A stretch of 64,000 nucleotides of DNA from Gemmatimonadota bacterium. Its GTDB lineage: Bacteria; Latescibacterota; UBA2968; UBA8231. The notes beneath the pieces are model-generated. The model worked only from the letters and a program-made list of their open reading frames with translations. It had not been told where the DNA came from and did no database searches. Below are positions 15,876 through 24,976 of this stretch, piece by piece (positions within the stretch are counted from its first letter, which is position 1; each line of letters begins with the position of its first letter). The translations under genes were made by a program, and so were the position numbers. The stretch spans positions 310,001 to 374,000 of the forward strand of contig JABJJN010000020.1 of assembly GCA_018660835.1 (NCBI GenBank). The letters are read 5' to 3'.

Positions 15876-16897
15876 GTGTCCCCACGCACGATCGTGACCT
15901 GGCCTTGCTCTTCCAGTTGACGCACCTGCTGCACGATTCGCAGTTGCACTTCCTCCACCTCACTCAGACGCATGGGGCCGAGAAACTCCATCTCCTCCGA
16001 GATGAAGGTGCGCACGCGTTCGGACATATTGCCGAGAATCTTGTCCTTCAACTCTTCCTCCGCCGCCTTCAGGGCGATGACAAGATCCTTCTGATCTACT
16101 TCGCGCAACAGAATCTGTAGTTCACGGTCCGTCAGTTTGTTGATGTCGGCAAAGGTGAACATCAGGTTGCGCACAGCCTCTGCAACTTCCGGGTCCTGTC
16201 CGTCCATCTGATCGAGGACATTCTTCTCGACACTTGAACCAGTGAGGTTGAGAATGTCGGCGACGACCTTCGGCCCACCAACATCCTGGTTGCCACCAAG
16301 GACGTCACGCAGACTGGCTTCCAGAGCTTCTTCGATTTCTTTAAGGACGGCGGGCGTGATATTCTCCATCGTCGCGATACGGTAGGCCACGTCCGCCTGC
16401 AACCGTTCGGGAAGATGCGCCAGAATGCCAGACGCCTGCGCTGGATCCAACTGCGACAGAATCAGGGCGATCGTCTGCGGATGTTCGTGCGAGATGAAGG
16501 GTGCGACCTGCTCGGGGGCAACATTCTTGAGCATGTAGAAACCGGAGGAAACACTGCTTGCGACACGGTCGAGGATTTCCTGCGCCCGCCGGGGGCCAAC
16601 AGCGCGTTCCAGGGCGCCACGAGCGAAATCCAAACCACCTTGCGCCACCCACTCGCCAGCCAGCAGGTGCTGCTCAAATTCATCGAGCACCTTATCCTGC
16701 ATCTCGACGCTGACCGTCTTGAGATTTGCCACAGCTTGGGTAATCTCTTCGATCTCATAGTCGGAGAGAAACTTCATCACTTCACCCGCCGCTTCCTGAC
16801 CAAGAGCGACAAAGAGAATGCCGATCTTGGTCATGACAGGAAGGGAGTCTTCTGCCGCCTCTCCATCAGCGTCATCAGGCTGGCGATCCTCTGCCAT
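15857..16897 (-). CDS. fliG: Flagellar motor switch protein FliG
   Basis: Rotor protein of 346 residues, normal length for FliG. N domain about 20-105, middle domain with the conserved EHPQTIALILSQL (138-150) and GGPKVVADILN (207-217), C domain about 250-338. The C domain retains residues that contact MotA in characterised FliG: LVIALK (Lys277), NMSER (Arg294), EE (301-302) and PMRLS (Arg310). The start at 16897 has GGAG 8 bases upstream; an in-frame ATG at 16978 adds 27 unfamiliar residues. No other flagellar gene is seen in the window, which is unusual because fliG normally sits in a fliF-fliG-fliH operon. Two proteins carrying FliG-C domains are encoded 4-8 kb downstream. Confidence 0.95.
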   Translation of the reverse strand: MAEDRQPDDADGEAAEDSLPVMTKIGILFVALGQEAAGEVMKFLSDYEIEEITQAVANLKTVSVEMQDKVLDEFEQHLLAGEWVAQGGLDFARGALERAVGPRRAQEILDRVASSVSSGFYMLKNVAPEQVAPFISHEHPQTIALILSQLDPAQASGILAHLPERLQADVAYRIATMENITPAVLKEIEEALEASLRDVLGGNQDVGGPKVVADILNLTGSSVEKNVLDQMDGQDPEVAEAVRNLMFTFADINKLTDRELQILLREVDQKDLVIALKAAEEELKDKILGNMSERVRTFISEEMEFLGPMRLSEVEEVQLRIVQQVRQLEEQGQVTIVRGDTDDAFV

Positions 16898-17320
16898 GAT
16901 CAAACTCCGGTACGGGTGCGGGACAACCGACTCAGAGTTCCTGAGGCGCTCATTGGTCCAGTCGTGCTGGACGTGCATCGTTGCGCTGTATCCGGCTACT
17001 CTCCTTTGAACATAGTCAACTAAGAGTAGGAAAGCCGAACGTCCCGATTCGTGTTGCCCATCCCACCGGCGAGCTTAGGTCAACGCGCCGTCTGGGGGGA
17101 CACGCGGAATCGCGCACGCGGATCCGCGTGCAGACGCGATTTCGCGCGCTTCTGCGCTCCTCCGGGGCCCGCTGAACGGCATTTCCTCTCGAGTAGAGCG
17201 GCCAGACACACGCGTGAGTCGGACTGGCACTGCTATTGCGATGAGACAAGAGCCGCAGACAGCTCAAAGCTGCCACACGGGGCCGATCGCTCTCACTCGC
17301 TACGCCAGTCGAGGTTTTTC
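16898..17320 (+). other. 423-bp divergent promoter region of fliG and the fibre gene
   Basis: No gene is supported here. An in-frame extension of the fibre ORF back to 17051 would place 90 odd residues before a clear signal peptide and is rejected. The region contains a perfect 18-bp palindrome (17114-17131) within a CG-rich tract full of CGCG steps. It must carry promoters for fliG (minus) and for the fibre gene (plus); no confident -35/-10 pair was seen. Confidence 0.5.
17114..17131. promoter_or_regulatory. Perfect 18-bp palindrome
   Basis: GCACGCGGATCCGCGTGC reads the same on both strands. It lies 190 bp upstream of the fibre-protein start and about 217 bp upstream of fliG. It could be an operator for a dimeric regulator or a fortuitous CG-rich palindrome. 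No second copy was noticed in the window. Confidence 0.35.
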
Positions 17321-20300
17321 ATGAGAACCACCCTTGTTGGAATCATTGCGACCCTTGGCCTGCTCACGACTGCCAATGCACAGGTTCCCAAGACGCTGAC
17401 CTACCAGGCTACCCTCTCCGATACAAACGGTGTGGCCCTGGAGGACGGCACATACGAGATCACCTTCTCGATCTATCCGTCGACCACGTCGATCACCCCA
17501 CTGTGGGTGGAAGCTCATCCGTCGATTGCGACGAGCAACAGCGTGATGACGGTGGTGCTTGGATCAATCGCGCCCATCGGCATCGATTTCGATGACCCCC
17601 GATATCTGGCCATCTCGGTGGATGGCAATGGCGAGATGACCCCGCGCATCGAACTGACGGCAGTGCCCTCGGCTCGCACCGCTGCCACCGTGGAAGCAGG
17701 CGGCGTGCGCACCGCCTCCCTTGCCGACTCGTCAGTGACATCAGCGAAAATCGCCGATGGCAGCGTGCAGGCTGCGGATCTGGCAGGTGGGCAGGTGGTG
17801 AAGAGCGTCAATGGCCTGACCGATGCGGTAACTTTTGCGGCCGGATCCAACGTCACAATCACCAGTAGTGGCAGCACAGTGACCGTCGCCAGCAGCAGCG
17901 ACCTTGCAGACCTGTCCGTTACGAATGGCAAGATTGCCGGAAATGCTGTCACGAGCACCAAGATCTCCGATGGCAGTATTCAGGCTGGTGATCTGGCGAC
18001 TGGGCAGGTCGTGAAGAGTGTGAATGGCCTGACAGATGCCGTGACACTGACTGCCGGCGCGAATGTGACCATCACCTCCAGCGGTAGCACTGTCACCATC
18101 ACCTCGAGTGGTGGTGGTGGCGGCGGCGGCAGCACAGTTTCCAGCTCCGACATCGTCGATGGTGCCGTGACATCTGTGGATATCCTCGACGGTACCATCA
18201 CGGCAGCTGACATCGCCGCTGGTGTACTGTCCTCTTCGATTGCTGCCGGCGCGGTCACGACGACAGAGATTGCTGACGGCACGATCACCGCAACTGATAT
18301 GGGAACCGGTGCAGTGACGACGACGCAGATCGCCGATGGTACGATTGCGGCGGTTGACCTGGCAGCCAGCGCGGTGTCAACATCCGAGATTCTGGACGGA
18401 ACCATCGCCGCCGCGGATTTGGCCACAGGCTCTGTGACAACGACCGAGATCGCAGATGGCACCGTGGCGAGTGCCGATATCGCGGACGGAACGATTGCCG
18501 CCGTAGATCTTGCCGCTGGCGCCGTGACGACGACCGAGATCTTGGACGGCACGATTGCAACGGCAGATCTGGCAACGAGCGCTGTCACGACGACGCAGAT
18601 CGCCGATGGAACCGTGGCGACGGCAGATCTTGCGGCGAATGCAGTGACGGCAGCCCAGATCACCGACGCGACGATCACGGCGGCCGATATCGGCGCCAGT
18701 CAGGTCGTGAAGAGTGTGAACACTCTAACTGATGCGATCACCTTCGCCGCAGGCGCAAACGTTACGATTACGCCGAGTGGACAGACGCTGACGATTGCTG
18801 CCAGTTCGAGTGCAGCCAACACGCTGGACCAGGCCTATGACCAGGGCGGTGCAGGCGTGGGCCGCACGATCACGGCTGACAATGGTGCCGTGGACATAGC
18901 CGGGGCAGATGGACTGACGGTGAATGGCAAGATCGGTATCGGCACGACGACTCCCGCGGAGAAGCTGCACATCATGGGTGGGATACTTGTTGAAGGCTCA
19001 ACGGCAAGCTTTGCCCAGAGAGGCCTTCACATAGATATCGAGACAAGCGATCCAGCTCATACACTGACCAGAGTTGTCGTAGGAGAAACGGGGTCAAACC
19101 ACGGCTCCATGAGTCTGCAGACGACCAATAGCGGTGGGACAGGTGAGGTGGTTCGCTTGACGAATACGGGGAGCGTCGGCATCGGCACCGCGACTCCTGC
19201 GGAGAAACTGCATGTCTACGGCAACGTGCGCCTCGACAATGCGGGCAACGACAACACTATTTCCGGCGGCGTCGGCGGCATCGGCTCAATCAATTTCCGG
19301 GACAACGGCACTGGCCGAATGTCCTTCGATCACACCGAGAGATACATATTTAACATCGGCGGTGTGGAGAAGGTGCGCATTCTCGACGATGGCCATGTCG
19401 GCATTGGCACGGCGGCGCCGGCAGCGCTGCTGACCTTGAATCAAGCCGTGGGCACCGATGTGGGAGGCATGCGTCTGGTCGATGGTGCTGTGACGTGGTC
19501 GATGTATGGCGACGCGGGGGGTGATTTCCACCTCAAAGGCGGCGGAACCGCCACGGGTGAAATCGTCATCGACTCCGGAACCGGCAATGTCGGCATCGGC
19601 GCGGCGAGTCCGGGACAGCTCCTGTCAGTGCACAATCCCGGCACGGCCGGCTCGGCCTATCCCCTGCGGCTCATAAACGACATTTCGGCCGCTGCCAATA
19701 CCGGCGTGGGCATTGAGTTCGGCTTCCAGAACGGCACGCAGATATTGAGCAATATCGAATCGATTCACATCGGAGACAGTACGACGGATTTACTCTTCCG
19801 GACCCAAAAGACCGGTGGTCTCGCGGAAATCGCACGGATAACGGGCGATGGCAATTTCGATTTTGCCGGAAACACGAATGTCGTCATCGGCCGCACGGTG
19901 GCGCAGAATCCCACACCAACATCGTTGACTATCCGATCGAACATCGCCAACACGGGTGCAAGCCCAAACAGTGGAGCACACCTCGTCCTCTACTCCGGCT
20001 TCAATGCCGGGGGTAACTACGGACAGATCGAATACAACACGCAGTCCGGCGGCGCCGCGGGCGCCGATGCAGGAGCCCACATCTTCAGCACGGGCACAAC
20101 ATCCCTCGCTGAAGCCATGCGTATCGACCTAACCGGCAAGGTCGGCATCGGAACTGCCACTCCACCGGCACTGTTCTCCGTCGAGGAGGGGTCCATCAAT
20201 CTGAATCACTCGAACACACCCTTCATGAGGTTCCAGAGAGCTGGTGCAGAGCATGGGTACGTTGGGAATGCGAATGCGCTGTTTGTGGGCTCGACAGCAG

Positions 20301-21169
20301 ATTTTGGCATAAGAGCCGAAAACAACCTGATCTTCGGTATCAGTTCCTCTGAGTTCATGAGGCTCAGCAGTGGTGGCAAGTTCGGCATCGGGGAGGCAAG
20401 CCCTGTGCGAAGGCTGCACGTGACAGATGCCAGCGCTGCTGTGGCCGCCTTCAATCGCACGACGGATGATGGTCCTATCATCTCTCTCCAGCAGGATGGT
20501 GTGGAAGAGGGGACCATCTCCGTTTCCACTACGACCGTCTCGTATAATGCGTTCACCGGATCACATTACGCCTGGACGGACCGCGAGATCGAGATGGCAA
20601 CTCTGGTGACGCTCTCCGGTGACAATCACCGACTGCACGGGACAACTGACTCGGAGATCATCTACGGCATTACTCCTTCGAACAAGGCCAATGACCCGGC
20701 CATCCTTGGCGCCTATCTGCAACTGCAGGAGTCGACGGAGCCAGCCAGCAATGACAATCCTCATTTGGTGATGGCCGTGGGCAATGGCTTGATGTGGGTT
20801 GCGGACAATGGCGATGACATTCAAGTCGGCGACTTCCTGATCTCTGCGGATCTCGCAGGCCATGCGATGAAGGATCCGGGCACCTACGAAACGAGTTACA
20901 TCGTGGCACGGGCAGCGGAGCCCGTGAGTTGGTCAGATGTAGAAGACTTTGTGGTAGATTCCAGAGCGAAGGGGCTGAAGCACCGTAAGATCTCCGTCTT
21001 CTTCGAGAGCTTCACGCGTCACAACTCGGCGCAAGAAATCGCTTCTCTCAAGGCTGAGAACGTGCAATTGCGAGCACAGTTGTCTGCCTTGGCAACGGCC
21101 GTAGACAGACTTGCTGGGCAGATAGCGTTGACGGCCAGTCAGACACAGAATCTGGCCTCGCGAGACTGA
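17321..21169 (+). CDS. Secreted fibre-like repeat protein
   Basis: Exported protein of 1282 residues. The start at 17321 gives a clean signal peptide (LVGIIATLGLLTTANA). Residues ~20-130 form an N-terminal domain (VPKTLTYQATLSDTNG..LEDGTY). Three copies of a QVVKSVN(G/T)LTDA(V/I)T..AG.NVTIT module follow, near 17790, 18005 and 18700. A Ser/Gly linker, and tandem ~20-residue AVTTTEIADGTIAAADLA-type repeats come next. Six copies of a vGIGTatPaekLhv motif mark tail-fibre-like domains between about 18930 and 20420. The C-terminus carries a compact domain (GNGLMWVADNGDDIQVGDFL) and a leucine-heptad coiled coil (ENVQLRAQLSALATAVDRLA). The organisation resembles trimeric fibres of phage tails and of FCB-group surface proteins. 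It is probably a surface or extracellular fibre; no S74 autoprotease motif is visible. It is followed by the dockerin gene after 1 bp. Confidence 0.8.
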   Translation: MRTTLVGIIATLGLLTTANAQVPKTLTYQATLSDTNGVALEDGTYEITFSIYPSTTSITPLWVEAHPSIATSNSVMTVVLGSIAPIGIDFDDPRYLAISVDGNGEMTPRIELTAVPSARTAATVEAGGVRTASLADSSVTSAKIADGSVQAADLAGGQVVKSVNGLTDAVTFAAGSNVTITSSGSTVTVASSSDLADLSVTNGKIAGNAVTSTKISDGSIQAGDLATGQVVKSVNGLTDAVTLTAGANVTITSSGSTVTITSSGGGGGGGSTVSSSDIVDGAVTSVDILDGTITAADIAAGVLSSSIAAGAVTTTEIADGTITATDMGTGAVTTTQIADGTIAAVDLAASAVSTSEILDGTIAAADLATGSVTTTEIADGTVASADIADGTIAAVDLAAGAVTTTEILDGTIATADLATSAVTTTQIADGTVATADLAANAVTAAQITDATITAADIGASQVVKSVNTLTDAITFAAGANVTITPSGQTLTIAASSSAANTLDQAYDQGGAGVGRTITADNGAVDIAGADGLTVNGKIGIGTTTPAEKLHIMGGILVEGSTASFAQRGLHIDIETSDPAHTLTRVVVGETGSNHGSMSLQTTNSGGTGEVVRLTNTGSVGIGTATPAEKLHVYGNVRLDNAGNDNTISGGVGGIGSINFRDNGTGRMSFDHTERYIFNIGGVEKVRILDDGHVGIGTAAPAALLTLNQAVGTDVGGMRLVDGAVTWSMYGDAGGDFHLKGGGTATGEIVIDSGTGNVGIGAASPGQLLSVHNPGTAGSAYPLRLINDISAAANTGVGIEFGFQNGTQILSNIESIHIGDSTTDLLFRTQKTGGLAEIARITGDGNFDFAGNTNVVIGRTVAQNPTPTSLTIRSNIANTGASPNSGAHLVLYSGFNAGGNYGQIEYNTQSGGAAGADAGAHIFSTGTTSLAEAMRIDLTGKVGIGTATPPALFSVEEGSINLNHSNTPFMRFQRAGAEHGYVGNANALFVGSTADFGIRAENNLIFGISSSEFMRLSSGGKFGIGEASPVRRLHVTDASAAVAAFNRTTDDGPIISLQQDGVEEGTISVSTTTVSYNAFTGSHYAWTDREIEMATLVTLSGDNHRLHGTTDSEIIYGITPSNKANDPAILGAYLQLQESTEPASNDNPHLVMAVGNGLMWVADNGDDIQVGDFLISADLAGHAMKDPGTYETSYIVARAAEPVSWSDVEDFVVDSRAKGLKHRKISVFFESFTRHNSAQEIASLKAENVQLRAQLSALATAVDRLAGQIALTASQTQNLASRD
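18145..18696 (+). repeat. Tandem ~60-bp coding repeats inside the fibre gene
   Basis: Imperfect repeats encode the 20-residue unit AVTTTxIADGTIAxADLAxx (variants with EILDG or QIADG). Roughly eight to nine units occur in a row. They suggest a beta-solenoid or collagen-like extended rod built by internal duplication. The repeat makes long shadow reading frames on the minus strand that should not be annotated. Confidence 0.85.
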
Positions 21170-21170
21170 C

Positions 21171-22313
21171 ATGACTCGCAGTCTCCTTCTGATGTTCTGC
21201 TGCGTCGCCGCAGCCGCAAGCGCTCAGCCTCCTGCTATCGTCCTCTCCGGCGCTGGCGAGACAAGAGACAGCACGCTGATCCTTCAGTCTACCATCGGCC
21301 AGATGGGCGCCGCCATCGTAACGGGCGACAATCAGCAGCTGCGGGGGGGCTTTGCTTTTCTGTCGATCGAACCGGCACCGATCGATAGTTCTTTGATTCG
21401 TCTGTCCCTCACGGCGCGAGTACTCGTCGGTGACGTCGCGCTCGGCGATACGACGATCCATCAACTGACGATCCGCAACGATGGCTTCACGCCCGTGCCC
21501 CTCGTGATCGCCTCTGATGCGACGAGTTTTGTGCCCGTGCCTGGTGAAGTCACCGTCGCAGCGATGCAGTCCGTCGTCATCGACATCCACTTCTCACCGG
21601 TATCGGTCGGTGATATCGTTGGCACCCTCAGTGTGACAGGCCCTGACCAGATGCAGCTGTCTCTTGTGGAATTGTCTGGATACGGTGGCATCTTGCCAGA
21701 AGGTCCCCTCTCCATCGACTTCGGTTTGGGCCCCGGCGATCAGAATGTGCGTCAGGTAGGTGGTGCAGTCTCGGGATCCATCTTTACTGCCGAGTTACAC
21801 GCCGCGACGACAAGCACTTTCAGTGGCTGGCAGGTCATCGTCGACTTGCAACCGGGGCTGAACTACGTGGCCGATAGCTTCTCGCCCTCCGACTTGATTC
21901 CTGACATAGTCGTCGTGTCCAGCGTGATGGACGACCGTCTCAGTATCAGTGGCACGAGCCCTTCCTCACAGGAGGGCACCTCAAGAAGAGCACTTCTGGG
22001 GACATTCCAGATCGAAGTAACAGGCGCTTTTATGGAGAGTGCGGCGCTGGTGATTTCTCAGGTCTCCGTCGACCTGCAGGCCGTCGCCGGCACACCGGAG
22101 TTGGTACGTTCTACCGCCGTCATCACTACACGTGCCTCTGACCCCCTTCCAGGGGACTTTGACGAGAGTGGCATCGTCGGCCTCGATGACTTCTTCCTCT
22201 TCGCGGATGCCTTTCACCAACAGATCCTGAGATTCGATCTGAATGCTGATGGGGTGGTGAACTTTCGCGACTTCTTCATTTTTGCCGATCTCTTCGGTAC
22301 GCACCGAGAGTAG
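21171..22313 (+). CDS. Secreted protein with ASH-like, cohesin-like and dockerin type I domains
   Basis: Exported protein of 380 residues (signal LLLMFCCVAAAASAQ). Residues ~70-165 look like an ASH/choice-of-anchor immunoglobulin-type domain (IHQLTIRNDGFTPVPLVI; VVIDIHFSPVSVGDIVGTLS). Residues ~175-310 resemble a cohesin fold (FTAELHAATTSTFSGWQVIVD; LLGTFQIEVTGAF). The C-terminus is a dockerin type I pair: GDFDESGIVGLDDFFLFADA and FDLNADGVVNFRDFFIFADL, two Ca-binding loops with following helices. The ATG is 1 bp after the fibre stop, so the two are likely one operon. Dockerins of this sort in non-cellulolytic bacteria often mark extracellular complexes; the cohesin-like call is tentative. Confidence 0.75.
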   Translation: MTRSLLLMFCCVAAAASAQPPAIVLSGAGETRDSTLILQSTIGQMGAAIVTGDNQQLRGGFAFLSIEPAPIDSSLIRLSLTARVLVGDVALGDTTIHQLTIRNDGFTPVPLVIASDATSFVPVPGEVTVAAMQSVVIDIHFSPVSVGDIVGTLSVTGPDQMQLSLVELSGYGGILPEGPLSIDFGLGPGDQNVRQVGGAVSGSIFTAELHAATTSTFSGWQVIVDLQPGLNYVADSFSPSDLIPDIVVVSSVMDDRLSISGTSPSSQEGTSRRALLGTFQIEVTGAFMESAALVISQVSVDLQAVAGTPELVRSTAVITTRASDPLPGDFDESGIVGLDDFFLFADAFHQQILRFDLNADGVVNFRDFFIFADLFGTHRE

Positions 22314-22428
22314 TCTACCGGCCCCGGTCACCGGATCGTTGAATGGGTTGGCGTGAGTGCCAAAGTGATTCAGATTCTCGGCACCTCCATGGAACCGACC
22401 TCCGACTTCGACACCGAGAAATGTCCCT

Positions 22429-23286
22429 ATGCAAATCACTGATGCCCACGCACACGTGTTCAGCGACGACGAACAACGCTATCCGATCCTGGCAAGCGCT
22501 CGCCAACGCCCACCAGGCATTGGCACGGTAGATCACCTGCAGCAACAGATGGCCTCGGCTGACGTGCAGCGAGTCGTCGCCATCCACACGAGCATGACCT
22601 ATGGCTTCGACAATCGCTTCCTCACAGACACAGCCCGAGAGAATGTGCCGTGGATGGCTGGCGTCTGTACCCTGCACCCAGAGGACCCGGAGAGTCCCTC
22701 CTTACTCGAATCCCTCGTGCGCGAGTCCAATGTGCGTGGCATGCGCAGCGTCCCGGCAGGGCAGCCCGAGCGTCACCTTGATTACTCCGTTGAAAAGCAC
22801 CTTGACGACCCCCGTGTCGATGCCCTTTGGACGACGGCGGAGAAATTGGGCATCGCGATCAACGTCCTGATCCGGCTGCCCTTGGCCGACGAACTGGAGA
22901 CGATGCTACAGAAACATCCGGAGCTGCCAGTCGTCCTCGATCACTGCATGTTCGCCCATGGCAAAGACGGCTTGAACGGTGAGACGCTGCAGAAGACCTT
23001 GCATCTGGCCAGATATCCCAATCTGCACGCCAAGCTCACCTGGCTCGTAGCAGGCTCTGATCAGGATCATTCCTTCACCGATACACCGCCACTTCTGAGG
23101 GCCGTGATCGACGCCTACGGGCCGGACCGCTGCGTCTGGGGCAGTGACTTCCCGTGTGAATACTACACGCCAAAAGTCACTTACGCTGAGCACGTTGAAC
23201 TCTTCCGCCAGATACCCGACGTGAGTGACGCCGAGCTGGAGGCCATTTTCAGCACGACGCCCGGGCGTCTTTGGTTTGGCGACTAG
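22429..23286 (+). CDS. Amidohydrolase family 2 (COG2159/COG3618-type) hydrolase
   Basis: Metal-dependent TIM-barrel hydrolase of 285 residues. The N-terminal TDAHAHVF supplies the HxH metal site. Later landmarks are MRSVPAGQ, VVLDHCMFAHG, NLHAKLTWL and the CVWGSDFPCEYY strand with the catalytic aspartate. Family members hydrolyse lactones or decarboxylate aromatic acids; a sugar-lactonase role would suit the neighbouring catabolic genes but is not shown. The upstream 115 bp hold no gene. It is convergent with the enolase-superfamily gene, 19 bp away. Confidence 0.85.
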   Translation: MQITDAHAHVFSDDEQRYPILASARQRPPGIGTVDHLQQQMASADVQRVVAIHTSMTYGFDNRFLTDTARENVPWMAGVCTLHPEDPESPSLLESLVRESNVRGMRSVPAGQPERHLDYSVEKHLDDPRVDALWTTAEKLGIAINVLIRLPLADELETMLQKHPELPVVLDHCMFAHGKDGLNGETLQKTLHLARYPNLHAKLTWLVAGSDQDHSFTDTPPLLRAVIDAYGPDRCVWGSDFPCEYYTPKVTYAEHVELFRQIPDVSDAELEAIFSTTPGRLWFGD

Positions 23287-23305
23287 GCGAGCAACAGACC
23301 GCGCG

Positions 23306-24310
23306 TCAACCGACGCGGTATTTCTCCACGACAGCCATGTCGAGCTTCACGCCAAGACCCGGTCCCTCCGGCAGAACAAAGTGTCCCTCCTCCACGACGA
23401 GAGCACCGCTGAGGACGTCGTCAATGCGCACGAAGGGCAACTCGTCGCACGGCAAGGTGGCATTGGGAATCGTCGCTTGAACGTGTGTTGAATACGCCGC
23501 CTTCACCCCCAGACAGAGTCCACCCATCTGTACCCAGCAAGGGACATCTGCGGCGTCGGCGACGATCGCCATCTGTTTCACGACCTGAGCGGTTGCGCTG
23601 AAATTGACGAAATCGACACATTCTGCCTTCATCGCCCTCAGAACCGCCCCCGGATCCTGGAGGTGTAAGGCGATGGGGATGTTTGTCTTTTCCCGCAGCA
23701 TACGATACCAGTCGAGGTTGTTCTTCAGTACCGGGTCTTCGAAATTGGCGACCGTACCAAAAGGCTCTAGCTCATCCGCCAGGCGCGCCGAGACATGTGG
23801 ATACTCGAACAAGGTGTTTGGATCCACGCCCACCGTGTAATCCGCTCCCGCCGCTTCCTTCATCAACCGCACCGTTTCCACGATATTCCAGGGCCGCGCT
23901 TTGAGCTTGTGGTTGGTGAAACCGAGTTTGGCACCCACGATCGCTTCGGCGGCTGTTTCCTCCGGCTCCATCGGACAGGACCAGTAGGAGACGGGAATGC
24001 GATCGCGAACCTTCTCGCCAAAGAATCTGTGCAGGGGAATGCCATACGCCTGTCCGGCAATGTCGAGCAGGGCGCAGGTAAAGGGATCGGGCTGAGCGCA
24101 GGGGTCGAGGGCCAGTGGATCTTCGCCGGTGAGTTCCGCCGCCTTCGCCGCAAAGTCGGCCGGTGTCCCCTGGGTTTCGCCAATCCCCTCAAGGCCTTCA
24201 TCAGTCCTGATTCGACAGACCGTCAGTGTGTAGATCTTCGGATAGTATTTTGCGATCGCCGGGATAGGTGGGATCTCGACCTCGTATAGATCGATGTCAG
24301 TGATTTTCAT
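23306..24310 (-). CDS. Enolase-superfamily (mandelate racemase/muconate lactonizing type) protein
   Basis: Protein of 334 residues with the superfamily capping domain (MKITDIDLYEVEIPPIPA; RTDEGLEGIGET) and TIM barrel. The KLKARPWN strand carries a catalytic lysine, and metal ligands appear at GVDPNT (Asp) and NFEDPV (Glu). At the third ligand position, where D/E is usual, the sequence is IPIALHLQDP, apparently a histidine. The C-terminal VQMGGLCLGVKAA and GPGLGVKLD segments are typical. Enzymes of this group dehydrate or racemise sugar acids. The start at 24310 matches the family N-terminus. Substrate unknown. Confidence 0.85.
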   Translation of the reverse strand: MKITDIDLYEVEIPPIPAIAKYYPKIYTLTVCRIRTDEGLEGIGETQGTPADFAAKAAELTGEDPLALDPCAQPDPFTCALLDIAGQAYGIPLHRFFGEKVRDRIPVSYWSCPMEPEETAAEAIVGAKLGFTNHKLKARPWNIVETVRLMKEAAGADYTVGVDPNTLFEYPHVSARLADELEPFGTVANFEDPVLKNNLDWYRMLREKTNIPIALHLQDPGAVLRAMKAECVDFVNFSATAQVVKQMAIVADAADVPCWVQMGGLCLGVKAAYSTHVQATIPNATLPCDELPFVRIDDVLSGALVVEEGHFVLPEGPGLGVKLDMAVVEKYRVG

Positions 24311-24478
24311 TGGCGCATCTCCCTGCTTCGCCGACGATGCAATTCGCCGGTGCGTCTATTCGGACCGGTCGTCATTATCGTGAGTCTTGTGGGTGGCGTG
24401 CAAGTAGTGACAGAGAGCTGACATTACTCAAGCAGGTCCACTTTTGGTCGTGGCCAGGAGTCCACCTATCGTTGCTGT

Positions 24479-24958
24479 ATGGCGAAAAACAAAGATGAGT
24501 ATGGTCTCATAAAGGTCGTGCAGAAGCTCGAGCTCTTTCGCGCCCTCACCAGGGAAGAAGCACTGCATGTCCTGGGGATGTGTAGCCGACGCGTTTTTGA
24601 GGCGGAGGACGTCGTCTGGCGTCCTGGCGATGAGGGCATTGATATGCAGGTCCTGATCACCGGCAAACTGCACGTACTCGATGATGATGAAAAAGTCATT
24701 GGCCAGGTGCTGCCCGGTTCCTCCTTCGGTGAGATGGCCTGTCTTACCGGGAATCAGCGATTCGTCGGTTTCAAAGCAGTCGAAGAGTCCACCGCTTTGT
24801 CTCTGACACGGCAGTCCATGCATGGGCTCATCGGCAAACACCCCAAGTTGTACGTAAAGATTCTTGAAACAACGATTGAGTTGTTAGCCCATCGCGTGCG
24901 GCGTGCCAGTGCGGGAGCCGTCAAATTGACTGAAGAAGGCCAACCAAGCCTCTGGTGA
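24479..24958 (+). CDS. Cyclic nucleotide-binding domain protein
   Basis: Single CNMP-binding (CRP-type) domain of 159 residues. The beta-roll is visible (FRALTREEALHVLGMCSRR; VVWRPGDEGIDMQVLITGKL; VLPGSSFGEMACLTGNQR), with PGSSFGEMACL as the phosphate-binding cassette. No helix-turn-helix follows, so it is a ligand sensor or a protein-interaction module rather than a CRP-like regulator. It stands 19 bp upstream of an amidohydrolase on the same strand. The usual arginine of cAMP-binding cassettes (after the cassette Ala-Leu) is not obvious, so the ligand may not be cAMP. Confidence 0.85.
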   Translation: MAKNKDEYGLIKVVQKLELFRALTREEALHVLGMCSRRVFEAEDVVWRPGDEGIDMQVLITGKLHVLDDDEKVIGQVLPGSSFGEMACLTGNQRFVGFKAVEESTALSLTRQSMHGLIGKHPKLYVKILETTIELLAHRVRRASAGAVKLTEEGQPSLW

Positions 24959-24976
24959 AGGACACAGACCGATCTC

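Noticed and set aside
16897..16978. 27-residue N-terminal extension of FliG
   Set aside because: The ATG at 16897 has a good Shine-Dalgarno and gives normal FliG length; the extension is unlike FliG sequence.
17051..17320. 90-residue extension before the fibre protein signal peptide
   Set aside because: A clean signal peptide begins at 17321; the extension lies in a CG-rich promoter region.
17980..18678. A 232-residue minus-strand reading of Ala/Val/Ser-rich repeats
   Set aside because: It is the reverse complement of the fibre-protein coding repeats and has no signal, start or family match.
18145..18696. Periodic repeats resembling a CRISPR array
   Set aside because: The repeats are continuous in-frame coding sequence with no unique spacers.
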